Assembly (NCBI GenBank): GCA_946402905.1
Contig: CAMIYC010000005.1
Coordinates: forward strand, 1-46,041
Direction of reading: 5' to 3'
Source: an uncultured Prevotellaceae bacterium
GTDB lineage: Bacteria > Bacteroidota > Bacteroidia > Bacteroidales > Bacteroidaceae
DNA: 46,041 bases
Shown: piece after piece, positions 24,217 through 32,077 of the stretch
How positions within the stretch are numbered: the stretch's first letter is position 1
How the letters are laid out: each line of letters begins with the position of its first letter
Program-made: the position numbers and the translations under genes
The notes under the pieces: generated by a model
Seen by the model: the letters and a program-made list of their open reading frames with translations, nothing else
Database searches by the model: none
Told to the model about the DNA's origin: nothing

Positions 24217-25095
24217 ATGAAAAGTTTTATCAAGACAGTGTTTCTGATTGCCGTCGCCATCATGACGGTGGGTGCTGTGGCTTATTATGCCAAGACACGG
24301 CTCGACCCTCCCACGGCTCTCTCACTGGGCAGCCAGTATGTGCCTGAGGTGGAGAGGGAAATCGACTGGATTAACCCATCGACCAATGAAATCACACTCA
24401 ACAGGCAGTTCTTCAAAGTGCACCACCTGATAGGTTTCCTCACTGACAATCAGCGGCTGCGGCCGGAAGAGTCCGACAGGCTCAAGGAGCTGTTGGCACA
24501 AAAATACGTGCCCGGATTTGTACATCAGTGCCTGCTCACGTTCAGGCATACCTCATGGAGCGCCTCTGACATGAAGGCAATACAAAACAGGGTGGCTCTC
24601 ATCAAGAAGATGGTGAGAAGCGACGGGTCGAGGGTCGTCGGAAGGGGTACGGCTCTCAACAACAAGCTCGACAGCATGTTCTCCGTCACACAACGCTATG
24701 AGGAGGCGCGACAGCTGGCTTATAACCCGCGCTTCGTGAGTCTCGACAACTCAAAAAGAAAAATCAGCCGGGCCAACGCATACCGACATCATGACCTGCT
24801 CAAATACAATGTCTCGCTTTGCGATAGCCTGCTCCGGTTGCCTCTCAAACTGGAACGGGCACACTATGAGCGGCTGCAGTCGAGGGTGGAGATGCTGCAG
24901 TATTACCGCAGTAGGAGCGAGGAAGACTATGACAGCCTCTACCAAAAGGTACAGGTCGAGATACGCCAGTATGCCGACAGCGCAAATGCCGTCTATGGCA
25001 CTTCAAGACGCGTAGACGACCTCAAGTCCGACGCTCACGACTATGCCGTCAAGGCAAAGACTTATTATAAAGTGAGCGACTGGCTCTCTTTCTGA
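24217..25095 (+). CDS. Single-pass, periplasmic helical protein, last gene of the cluster
   Basis: A 292-aa protein of no family I recognise. It has an uncleaved-looking N-terminal TM (about 6-25, FIKTVFLIAVAIMTVGAVAYYA) followed by a soluble part that is mostly helical, with heptad-like stretches (for example LKELLAQKYV and the region 200-270). There is no lipobox or enzyme motif. It would sit in the periplasm anchored to the inner membrane, as do partner proteins of cell-wall synthases. It follows the preceding gene after 36 bp on the same strand. No intrinsic terminator with a T-tract is obvious after the stop; the hairpin TCCTGG-CAAAT-CCAGGA lies near 25120-25140. Confidence 0.72.
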   Translation: MKSFIKTVFLIAVAIMTVGAVAYYAKTRLDPPTALSLGSQYVPEVEREIDWINPSTNEITLNRQFFKVHHLIGFLTDNQRLRPEESDRLKELLAQKYVPGFVHQCLLTFRHTSWSASDMKAIQNRVALIKKMVRSDGSRVVGRGTALNNKLDSMFSVTQRYEEARQLAYNPRFVSLDNSKRKISRANAYRHHDLLKYNVSLCDSLLRLPLKLERAHYERLQSRVEMLQYYRSRSEEDYDSLYQKVQVEIRQYADSANAVYGTSRRVDDLKSDAHDYAVKAKTYYKVSDWLSF

Positions 25096-25173
25096 ATGGT
25101 CGGCAGAAGCATCTCGACTCCTGGCAAATCCAGGATTTGAGAATAAAACGGTCCAGTTGATTGCTGCTTTTTA

Positions 25174-25493
25174 TCAAGAATTATAGAATTAAAGAATAAT
25201 CTTTGAGATCAGCCACCATGGTAACTATAATTCTTTAATAGGGTGTCCTTTTGTTTCCTGCACATCCACTCTCCATTTGCAGTGGTAATCAGTTCCCCCT
25301 CTAAGTTAGAGGGGGCTAGGGGGAGTGTGTCTCATCCAGCGGCTTCCCCTCTAAGTTAGAGGTTGCTCTCCCCCGGGAAACGGGGGAGTCGGAGGGGGGG
25401 GCAGGGGGAGTGTGTATGCTTCATAGGAGGCATTCACATGACATCTATACTACAACAAAGGACACCCTAATTCTTTAATTCTATAATTCTTGA
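25174..25493. repeat. Non-coding element bounded by a perfect 24-bp inverted repeat
   Basis: The 24 bp at 25174-25197 recur exactly inverted at 25470-25493. Inside lies a second inverted pair, AGGGTGTCCTTTTGT (25240-25254) against ACAAAGGACACCCT (25455-25468). The middle (25303-25460) is copy 2 of the G-rich element. A further related inverted copy of the AATTCTTGATAAAAA motif follows at about 25524. There is no ORF or transposase, so a MITE-like or passive insertion is the simplest reading. This accounts for the gene-free stretch 25096-25555. Confidence 0.75.
25303..25460. repeat. G-rich hairpin repeat element, copy 2
   Basis: Two units with a 50-bp period (AAGTTAGA at 25303 and 25353) and the same tail as copy 1, including the CTCCCCCG-GGAAA-CGGGGGAG hairpin, a run of nine G, and the shared end CATTCACATGACATCTATAC. 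Confidence 0.88.
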
Positions 25494-25555
25494 AAAAAAG
25501 GTATAAGACACCCCAATTCTTTAAATTCTTGATAAAAACTTTAATTCCTTGTTTC

Positions 25556-26824
25556 TCAGTTGCAGAAGACTTCGACACCACGGCAGAAACGGTGCGTGAT
25601 ATGGCGGTCGTCGCCCAGGTAAATCAAGCGCTCCAGACGCTGAAGGATGGTGTATTCATCGGGATAGAGGTCGTGGTCGTCGATGACGAGGGCGTCGAAG
25701 TCGAAGCCGGGTTCGAAACTGCCCACACGGCCGAAGAAACTGCCGCCCGACTTCGTGCCCATCCAGAATGCCTCCGACAGCGTGAGAAACGGCATCTTCT
25801 GGCCTTGCTGCTGATACACCATCTTGCTCACCTCTATGGCATAGACCATCATGCGGAAGATGCTCAGGTCGTGGCCGCCGCTGATGTCGCTGCCCAGACC
25901 CACGCGGATGCCTTCGTCGAGGTAGGTGCGGATGGGGGCCATGCCCGACGAGACATTGAGGTTGGAGGTGGGACAGTGGGCCACCAGCACGTCGCCCTCG
26001 CGCATCAGACGGCGCTCCGTGGCGTCGCTCCACACGCAGTGGGCCATCACCGTGGGCGTCTGGCCGAAAAGGCCGTAGCGACGGTAGGCATCGCCATAAC
26101 CCTCGCTCTCTGGTTCCAGCTGGCGCACCAACTTTATTTCCGACAGGTTCTCCGACAGGTGCGACTGCACGGGCAGTCCGTGCCGAGAGGCCATCTCGCC
26201 GCAGGCGCGCAGCATACGTGGAGTGCATGAGGGGATGAAGCGTGGTGTGACGATAGGCCGCACCAAAGCGTCGGGCGCGTCGTAGTCGGCTATCAGGCGT
26301 TCCATGCCGTCGGCCCAGTCGTCGGCACTCTCCTGAAGGCTGGAGGGACAGTTGCGGTCCATCGCCACCTTGCCCACCATGGCTCCCATGCCCGCCTCGC
26401 GGAAAAGCTCCATCAGCCGGCGGGTACCCTCCGTATGCACGGTGGCGAAGACGACGGCACGCATCGTGCCCACACGCCACAGCTGGCGCACGAAACGGCG
26501 ATAGATGCGCTCGGCATAATCAGTGTCGGCAAACCGTGACTCTTCGGGGAAGGTGTAGTTGTCAAGCCACGGAAGCAACTCCAGGTCCATGGCCATGCCC
26601 TGGTTGTGATACTGTGCGGCATGGACATGCACGTCGTTCATGGCGGGGATGAGCAGACGGTTGCCGAAGTCTGTCACCTCGGCATCCGGACATCCTAAGG
26701 CCTCAAGGCTGCTGCCCACACCACATACACGGCCGTTGCTGTCTACTGCCACGAAACCATTCTCTACGACCTCAAACCGGTCGCGCTGACGGGTAAATAT
26801 GATATGTGCTTTGTATACTTTCAT
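25556..26824 (-). CDS. guaD: Guanine deaminase
   Basis: Converts guanine to xanthine and ammonia in purine salvage; cytoplasmic metal-dependent amidohydrolase, 422 aa. Metal and family motifs: NDVHVHAAQY (H66, H68), the guanine deaminase block LLPWLDNYTFPEE, QSHLSEN, MAHCVW and the metal Asp in GSDISGG. The block with LLxWLxxYTFPxE separates it from other amidohydrolases such as chlorohydrolase or SsnA. It lies 73 bp after the yifB stop on the same strand and may be the last gene of that unit. Confidence 0.92.
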   Translation of the reverse strand: MKVYKAHIIFTRQRDRFEVVENGFVAVDSNGRVCGVGSSLEALGCPDAEVTDFGNRLLIPAMNDVHVHAAQYHNQGMAMDLELLPWLDNYTFPEESRFADTDYAERIYRRFVRQLWRVGTMRAVVFATVHTEGTRRLMELFREAGMGAMVGKVAMDRNCPSSLQESADDWADGMERLIADYDAPDALVRPIVTPRFIPSCTPRMLRACGEMASRHGLPVQSHLSENLSEIKLVRQLEPESEGYGDAYRRYGLFGQTPTVMAHCVWSDATERRLMREGDVLVAHCPTSNLNVSSGMAPIRTYLDEGIRVGLGSDISGGHDLSIFRMMVYAIEVSKMVYQQQGQKMPFLTLSEAFWMGTKSGGSFFGRVGSFEPGFDFDALVIDDHDLYPDEYTILQRLERLIYLGDDRHITHRFCRGVEVFCN

Positions 26825-26897
26825 AAGTGGATGATTGATGTGATTCGTTAGAGGCTTCCTGCTGCAAAAAAAACTGGAGAGATGGTGCTGGCCTGTC

Positions 26898-28445
26898 TTA
26901 TATCCCTCTCTCTGCCCAGTCGCCTCTGTCTAAGTTTCTGTAACCGATGGCCTCGGCGATGTGGCGGCTGCCCACACGCTCGGCACCGTCGAGGTCGGCG
27001 ATGGTGCGGGCCACTTTCAAAATCCTGTTGTAGGCCCGGGCCGAGAGCTTCAGACGCTCCATGCCCATGCGCAGCAACTGAAGCGACTGCGCGTCGGGCT
27101 CGGCATACTGGTGTATCATGCGCTCCGACATCTGGGCGTTGCAATACACACCCCTTACTCCCTTGAAACGCTCTTCCTGGATGGCACGGGCTTTGATCAC
27201 ACGCTCGCGGATCGACGACGAGGGCTCGCCGGGAGCTGCCTTGGAGATGTCGTCGAAACTCAGGGCCGATATCTCGCACTGGATGTCGATGCGGTCGAGC
27301 AGCGGACCGCTCACCTTGCCCATATAGCGTTGTATCTGGCCGGGGGTGCAGACACAGTGATGGGTGGAGTCGCCGTAGTAACCGCATGGACAGGGATTCA
27401 TCGAGGCGACAAACATAAACGAACAGGGAAACTCTACCGTGTATTTGGCTCGCGCGATGGTGATCTTGCGGTCTTCCAGTGGCTGCCGGAGCACCTCCAG
27501 GGTCTGTTTGGAAAATTCGGTCAGCTCGTCGAGAAACAAAACTCCGTTGTGGGCCAGTGACACCTCGCCGGGCTGGGCATTGAGGGTGCCGCCGCAAAGA
27601 CCCACTTGGGAGATGGTGTGATGTGGGGCGCGAAACGGCCGCTGCGAGATGAGTGACGTGTCACGGCTCAGCTTGCCCGCCACAGAGTGGATCTGGGTGG
27701 TCTCCAGACTCTCGGCCAGAGACAAGGGGGGCAGGATGCTGGGCAGACGCTTCGCCATCATCGACTTGCCGCTGCCAGGAGGGCCGATCATGATCAGGTT
27801 GTGACCGCCGGCGGCTGCCACCTCCAAGGCACGCTTCACGCTCTCCTGACCACGCACGTCGGCGTAGTCGAGGTCGAAACTGTACTGGTGTTCGTAAAAC
27901 TCCTTGCGCGTGTCGACTACAAAAGGCTCAAACTGCCGGGCACCGCTCAGCAACTGGATCACCTCCGTCAGGTCGTCCATGCCGTAGACCTCCAGGTTGT
28001 TCACCACGGCGGCTTCACGCACGTTGTCTCTCGGCACGATCAGACCCTTGAACTTCTCCTTACGGGCGCGGATGGCGATGGGCAGGGCGGCGCGGATGGG
28101 TTTCAGCTTGCCGTCAAGACCCAGCTCGCCCACCATCATGTACTCTTGCAGGTGGTCTGCCTGAAGGTTGCCGTTGGCGGCAAGGATGCCGATGGCCATG
28201 GGCAGGTCGTAGCTGCTGCCCTCCTTGCGGATGTCGGCAGGAGAGAGGTTGATGGTGAGATTGGAGACAGGCACTTTGTAGCCTACGTTGGGCAGGGCGG
28301 CACAGATGCGGTCGTAGCTCTCGCGCACAGCGGCATCAGCCAGCCCCGACATGTGAAACATTACGCCACGCGTCATGTTCACTTCGATGGTGATGGTGGT
28401 GGCCTCCAAACCCAGTACGGCGGCACAGTAGGTCTTTGCCAGCAT
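26898..28445 (-). CDS. yifB: YifB/ComM-family Mg-chelatase-like AAA+ ATPase
   Basis: A 515-aa cytoplasmic AAA+ protein of full family length. The N-terminal Lon-protease-like domain (about 1-180, including the block SPADIRKEGSSYDLPMAIGIL) is followed by Walker A GPPGSGKSM (about 219-227), the ELTEF Walker B area and the MNPCPCGYYGD zinc-like cysteine motif. ComM from this family is a branch-migration helicase in natural transformation, so a DNA recombination role is likely, though not shown here. The gene starts 35 bp after the thioredoxin-fold lipoprotein gene. The window also holds comF and recX in a separate operon. Confidence 0.95.
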   Translation of the reverse strand: MLAKTYCAAVLGLEATTITIEVNMTRGVMFHMSGLADAAVRESYDRICAALPNVGYKVPVSNLTINLSPADIRKEGSSYDLPMAIGILAANGNLQADHLQEYMMVGELGLDGKLKPIRAALPIAIRARKEKFKGLIVPRDNVREAAVVNNLEVYGMDDLTEVIQLLSGARQFEPFVVDTRKEFYEHQYSFDLDYADVRGQESVKRALEVAAAGGHNLIMIGPPGSGKSMMAKRLPSILPPLSLAESLETTQIHSVAGKLSRDTSLISQRPFRAPHHTISQVGLCGGTLNAQPGEVSLAHNGVLFLDELTEFSKQTLEVLRQPLEDRKITIARAKYTVEFPCSFMFVASMNPCPCGYYGDSTHHCVCTPGQIQRYMGKVSGPLLDRIDIQCEISALSFDDISKAAPGEPSSSIRERVIKARAIQEERFKGVRGVYCNAQMSERMIHQYAEPDAQSLQLLRMGMERLKLSARAYNRILKVARTIADLDGAERVGSRHIAEAIGYRNLDRGDWAERGI

Positions 28446-28480
28446 AATCGTCGGTTTTTGGTTGAGATTTTTCGGATGTA

Positions 28481-29524
28481 CTATTTGATGAGCTCGTCGA
28501 GCTTGTCATATAGCTCATGGGTGGTCAGACCGCGGGCGATGATGCGACGGTGGTCGACCAACAGGTTGTCGGGCACGTTAGACAGGCCGAGCTTCTTCAG
28601 GGTGGGACTCTCGAAGAGCTTGCCGTCCAGAATGTTGGGCCAGCTGATGGTGTCGCGGTCGATGATGCCCTGGCAACTCTTCCGGTCGGCGTCGATGGCG
28701 ATGCTGACCAACTTGAGACGGCCACCTGACTTGCGCGCGCGACGCTTCAGCTGACGCTGCATCTCCTGGCTCTCATAGTTCCAGCTGCTCCACACACTCA
28801 CCACGGCCAGACCGTCGCCCAGATCCTTGTCGGTCACGGCATTGCCGTCCATGTCTTTGGCACTGAACGTGGGTATCGTCTTGCCCACCGCGGCGGCACG
28901 CAGCAGCGTGAGTTGTTTCTGCAGCAAGATCAGGGCTCCGTTCTTGGGCTGCTTCTCCAGCATCTTGCCGGTCAGCAAGGCTGCTTGGGCATAGTCAGGA
29001 CGCTGCGCCTGGATGAAATATTTCCTCACCAGAAACATACCCACAGGGGATTCTGGATGGTCGGTGACGAATTGTATGGCTTGCTTCAGTATCTCGGGGG
29101 GAGAACTGTTGGCGGTCTGCTTCCTGAAACGGGTCATCTGCTCGTTGGCTTTGGTGCCCGTCACCTCCATCTCTTTCATGTGGGAGGCGTCGGCCTTGAT
29201 CTCAACGCTCTTGCCGGGCTGGGCGAAGATGGGCTGCTCGGAGAAGTTGGGGAAGACAAGCATCAGCATGGCATCGCGCTCCATGGGGCGCTCAAAGGTG
29301 AAACGGCCGCCCTGCACGTGAATGGTGTCGATGCCGTCGATGTCGCCCTCCGGGCCGTAAACGTAAAACTCGCCTTGGTTCATGTTGAGAAAACGTCCCG
29401 ACATCCGGAAATGCCCACTCTCCACACCACACGATGAGAGGAAGGACAAAACCACGGACAATACAAAAAGACGAATGAGGGGGGATGACTTGCCGCAAAA
29501 GCGCGAAAAAGTGAACATGTTCAT
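28481..29524 (-). CDS. DUF4369/thioredoxin-fold lipoprotein lacking the redox cysteines
   Basis: A 347-aa exported protein with lipobox LSSC (Cys32). The N-terminal beta domain (about 37-130, with MSGRFLNMNQGEFYVYG and DTIHVQGGRFTF) matches the DUF4369 type found in Bacteroidetes before TlpA-like thioredoxin domains. The C-terminal half is a thioredoxin-like fold (IPTFSAKDMDGNAV, VVSVWSSWNYES, VPDNLLVDHRRII). Where TlpA has WCxxC this protein has WSSWNYES, so both active-site Cys are missing. A binding or chaperone role rather than disulfide exchange is likely. Start ATG 29524, with a second ATG two codons later. The gene begins 50 bp downstream of tRNA-Leu on the same strand. Confidence 0.85.
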   Translation of the reverse strand: MNMFTFSRFCGKSSPLIRLFVLSVVLSFLSSCGVESGHFRMSGRFLNMNQGEFYVYGPEGDIDGIDTIHVQGGRFTFERPMERDAMLMLVFPNFSEQPIFAQPGKSVEIKADASHMKEMEVTGTKANEQMTRFRKQTANSSPPEILKQAIQFVTDHPESPVGMFLVRKYFIQAQRPDYAQAALLTGKMLEKQPKNGALILLQKQLTLLRAAAVGKTIPTFSAKDMDGNAVTDKDLGDGLAVVSVWSSWNYESQEMQRQLKRRARKSGGRLKLVSIAIDADRKSCQGIIDRDTISWPNILDGKLFESPTLKKLGLSNVPDNLLVDHRRIIARGLTTHELYDKLDELIK

Positions 29525-29573
29525 AGCAAGACCGTGTTAAGGGGAGAAGACCGGAGAAAAATCAAAATGTCAG

Positions 29574-29659
29574 TGCCGCGAGCGGGACTCGAACCCGCAC
29601 AGCCATTCCTGGCCAAGGGATTTTAAGTCCCTCGTGTCTACCAATTCCACCATCACGGC
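29574..29659 (-). tRNA. tRNA-Leu (anticodon TAA)
   Basis: An 86-nt tRNA. The acceptor stem GCCGTGA pairs fully (one G-T) with TCGCGGC, the discriminator is A, and CCA is not encoded. The anticodon loop CTTAAAA gives TAA. The long variable arm (about CTTGGCCAGGAATGGCTGT region) fits a type II leucine tRNA. T-arm GCGGG-TTCGAGT-CCCGC. Confidence 0.96.
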
Positions 29660-29682
29660 ATGCCTGGTTTGATAAAGTAATG

Positions 29683-29690
29683 CAAAGGTA
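29683..29690 (-). promoter_or_regulatory. -7 promoter element of tRNA-Leu
   Basis: Minus-strand TACCTTTG, a perfect TAnnTTTG match, 24 bp before the first tRNA base. Confidence 0.6.
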
Positions 29691-29735
29691 AAGTTATTTA
29701 TCAGAACCACCAACGTTTTAGCACATTTTAACAAA

Positions 29736-30305
29736 TTAGTTCACCGCCAGTACGCCAAAAGGCCCCGTAGTGCTGGCATGATAGCGCGTGAGCTTGTTGC
29801 CGGCATCGCCCTTGGAGATAAAGCCGCTGTTGTTCAGGTCATACTCACGATGGCATACACCGCAGGTGGCTAAGCCGCTCACACTGATGCTCAGGGGCTT
29901 GCTCTTCACGGGGATGGCGTGGGGGTCGAAGCAGTTGGGGCACTCCAGGTCGTAGGCATAGAAGGTGGCTGGCATGTTGAGCGTGCCAAATCCTACGATG
30001 ATGCCGTTGTTCATCCCCATGACGATGGTGCGCCGGGTGTCGATGGCATTGAGGGGCTTGCTGCTGGTCACCCCGGCGTTGTCGGTGAAGTCGAAGTAAC
30101 TGACACCTCCGCGTATGTTCTTCCTGATGATGCAGTAGATGCCTGGACTGTTGGGGTTCATCGCACCGGCCAGCGTGGCGTCCTGGTGTACACTGTTGTC
30201 GACCACCAGGTAGCAGTTGCCTACAGTGTATTCTTGGCTCGCCTCGCCGCAGCCCGAGAGCAGCAGGGCCATCCATGCGATGAGTATACCGATGCGATGT
30301 CTCAT
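29736..30305 (-). CDS. Lipoprotein with paired Cys motifs, Rieske-like
   Basis: A 189-aa lipoprotein (lipobox LSGC, Cys19). The C-terminal half contains CPNCFDP and CGVCHREYDLNNSGFISKGDAG, ending in YHASTTGPFGVLAVN. The spacing and the final YxxxxxG-PFGVL segment recall Rieske ferredoxin-like proteins, but here the cluster ligands would be two CxxC pairs rather than CxH and CxxH, so a zinc or other metal site is as likely. Its start overlaps the argH stop by 4 bp (ATGA), so it is translated together with argH as the last gene of the pyrE operon. Physiological role unknown. Confidence 0.72.
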   Translation of the reverse strand: MRHRIGILIAWMALLLSGCGEASQEYTVGNCYLVVDNSVHQDATLAGAMNPNSPGIYCIIRKNIRGGVSYFDFTDNAGVTSSKPLNAIDTRRTIVMGMNNGIIVGFGTLNMPATFYAYDLECPNCFDPHAIPVKSKPLSISVSGLATCGVCHREYDLNNSGFISKGDAGNKLTRYHASTTGPFGVLAVN

Positions 30306-31639
30306 GACAGCAGTGATTTTTCGGCCGAGGTCATGCGCTCAAAATGAAATCCCGCCAGCGTCTCGTCCATCAGCTGGGCGATGCGGTCGTTGCAGAGATG
30401 ACCGATACTGCCCTCATGGGTGTGGTGGATGTGCTTGTCGGCGACGAAGTGGCCCGACTCGATGTCAAGGCCCACTTTCTTGTAGGCGTCGCGGAAGGGC
30501 ATCCCCGATGCGGCCAGACGGTTCACTTCCTCTACAGAGAAGATCGGGTCGTACATCGGATTGTCGAGGATATGCTCATTCACCGTCATGCGGTTGATGA
30601 TATAGGCGGTCATCTGGAGGCAGTCGCGCAGTTCGCCGAAGGCGGGCAAGAACACTTCCTTGATGATCTGCAGGTCGCGGAAATAGCCGCAGGGCAGGTT
30701 GTTCATGATGAGGGTCACCTGTTGGGGCAGGGCTTGCAACTTGTTGCTCTTGGCGCGGATCAGCTCGAAGACGTCGGGGTTCTTCTTGTGGGGCATGATG
30801 CTGCTGCCCGTGGTGCACTCTTTGGGCAAATGGACGAAAGAGAAATTCTGACTGTTGAACAGGCAGGCGTCAAAAGCCAGCTTGGCCAGCGTGCCGGCGA
30901 TGCTGGCCAGGGCGAAGGCCACGTTGCGCTCCATCTTGCCACGGCCCATCTGGGCATAGACCACATTGTAGTCCATCGTGTCGAAACCCAGCAGACGGGT
31001 GGTCAGCTCGCGGTTGAGAGGAAACGAACTGCCATAGCCGGCGGCACTGCCCAGGGGGTTGCGGTTGGTCATGCGGTAGGCAGCTTGAAGGAAGAGCATG
31101 TCGTCGGTCAGACTCTCGGCATAGGCACCAAACCACAGACCAAACGAACTGGGCATGGCGATCTGCAGGTGGGTGTAGCCGGGCATCAGCACGTCTTTAT
31201 ACTGGTCGCTCTTCTGGATCAGCTCGTCAAAGAGCACTTTCACATCCTCGGCGATATCCTTCAGCTGCTGGCGCGTGAATAGCTTCAGGTCTACCAGCAC
31301 CTGGTCGTTGCGCGAGCGCCCGCTGTGTATCTTCTTGCCCATGTCGCCCAGACGGCGGGTCAGCATCAGCTCCACCTGTGAGTGTACGTCTTCCACACCT
31401 TCTTCGATCACAAATTCTCCGCGCTGGCAGAGGGCGTAGATCGACTTGAGCTCCGACAGTAGCAGGCTGAGCTCCTCGGAGCTCAGCAGGCCGATCGTCT
31501 CGAGCATGGTGATGTGGGCCATCGAGCCCAGCACGTCGTAGGGGGCCAGATAGAGGTCCATCTCGCGGTCGCGACCCACGGTGAAGCGCTCGATCTCGCC
31601 GGCTATCTCATAGTTCTTCTCCCAAAGTTTTGTAGCCAT
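30302..31639 (-). CDS. argH: Argininosuccinate lyase
   Basis: Last step of arginine biosynthesis: argininosuccinate to arginine and fumarate. The 445-aa length is normal for the family. The fumarase/aspartase superfamily signature GSSIMPHKKNPD is intact, with the catalytic Ser in that loop, and HSGRSRNDQV and the TGYTHLQ-type block (MPGYTHLQIAMP) are present. argG is not in the window. It lies in an operon pyrE, SRPBCC, argH, lipoprotein, with a 13-bp gap upstream and a 4-bp overlap downstream. Joining pyrE and argH may reflect the shared carbamoyl phosphate economy of pyrimidine and arginine synthesis (inference). Confidence 0.97.
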   Translation of the reverse strand: MATKLWEKNYEIAGEIERFTVGRDREMDLYLAPYDVLGSMAHITMLETIGLLSSEELSLLLSELKSIYALCQRGEFVIEEGVEDVHSQVELMLTRRLGDMGKKIHSGRSRNDQVLVDLKLFTRQQLKDIAEDVKVLFDELIQKSDQYKDVLMPGYTHLQIAMPSSFGLWFGAYAESLTDDMLFLQAAYRMTNRNPLGSAAGYGSSFPLNRELTTRLLGFDTMDYNVVYAQMGRGKMERNVAFALASIAGTLAKLAFDACLFNSQNFSFVHLPKECTTGSSIMPHKKNPDVFELIRAKSNKLQALPQQVTLIMNNLPCGYFRDLQIIKEVFLPAFGELRDCLQMTAYIINRMTVNEHILDNPMYDPIFSVEEVNRLAASGMPFRDAYKKVGLDIESGHFVADKHIHHTHEGSIGHLCNDRIAQLMDETLAGFHFERMTSAEKSLLS

Positions 31640-31652
31640 AGTCTAAATCTTT

Positions 31653-32069
31653 TTATTCATACCGCCCGGCGGCGATGGCATCGGCAAGCCGCTCCAGGCC
31701 TTCTTTCAGTGGCTTGGAGATCATCCCCTTGATGAAGGGGTTCAGGTCGGCCTTGATGGTGAGACGCATCTTGCAGGTGGACTCACTGAGTGGCAGCAGC
31801 TGCACCCACAGGTTGAAGGGCAGCGGAGAGTTGACGGTCTCATACTTGATCGTCTTCGGCTCCTCCCGCTCGCAGATACGGATGGAGATGCTGCCCACGG
31901 GGGGCACGCTCATCGTGATGGTGTCGGTGTCGAAGATGATGTCCTCGCGTTTGTCTTCGGGCAACTCGTCCTTCACTTGCTCGCTCAGGCGAAGGTCGCT
32001 CAGACGTTGGTATACGGCTTGCTGTGAATAGGGAATCTCCCTGACGCTGCTTTCAAATTTCGTGTCCAT
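31653..32069 (-). CDS. SRPBCC/START-like small protein
   Basis: A 138-aa cytoplasmic protein starting at ATG 32069 (MDTKFESSVREIPYS). An upstream ATG at 32111 would overlap pyrE by 34 bp and is less likely. It opens with the FESSxxxIPYSQQAVYQRLSD pattern and continues with a beta-rich region (ISIRICEREEPKTIKYE) and a long C-terminal helix (FIKGMISKPLKEGLERLADAI), typical of helix-grip SRPBCC proteins that bind hydrophobic ligands. It is well conserved in Bacteroidetes next to pyrE in my recollection. Ligand and role unknown. It sits 8 bp after pyrE. Confidence 0.82.
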   Translation of the reverse strand: MDTKFESSVREIPYSQQAVYQRLSDLRLSEQVKDELPEDKREDIIFDTDTITMSVPPVGSISIRICEREEPKTIKYETVNSPLPFNLWVQLLPLSESTCKMRLTIKADLNPFIKGMISKPLKEGLERLADAIAAGRYE

Positions 32070-32077
32070 CTTGTCGC

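Noticed and set aside
25174..25493. Insertion sequence
   Set aside because: No transposase ORF or remnant is found within the inverted repeats. Only a MITE-like call is supportable.
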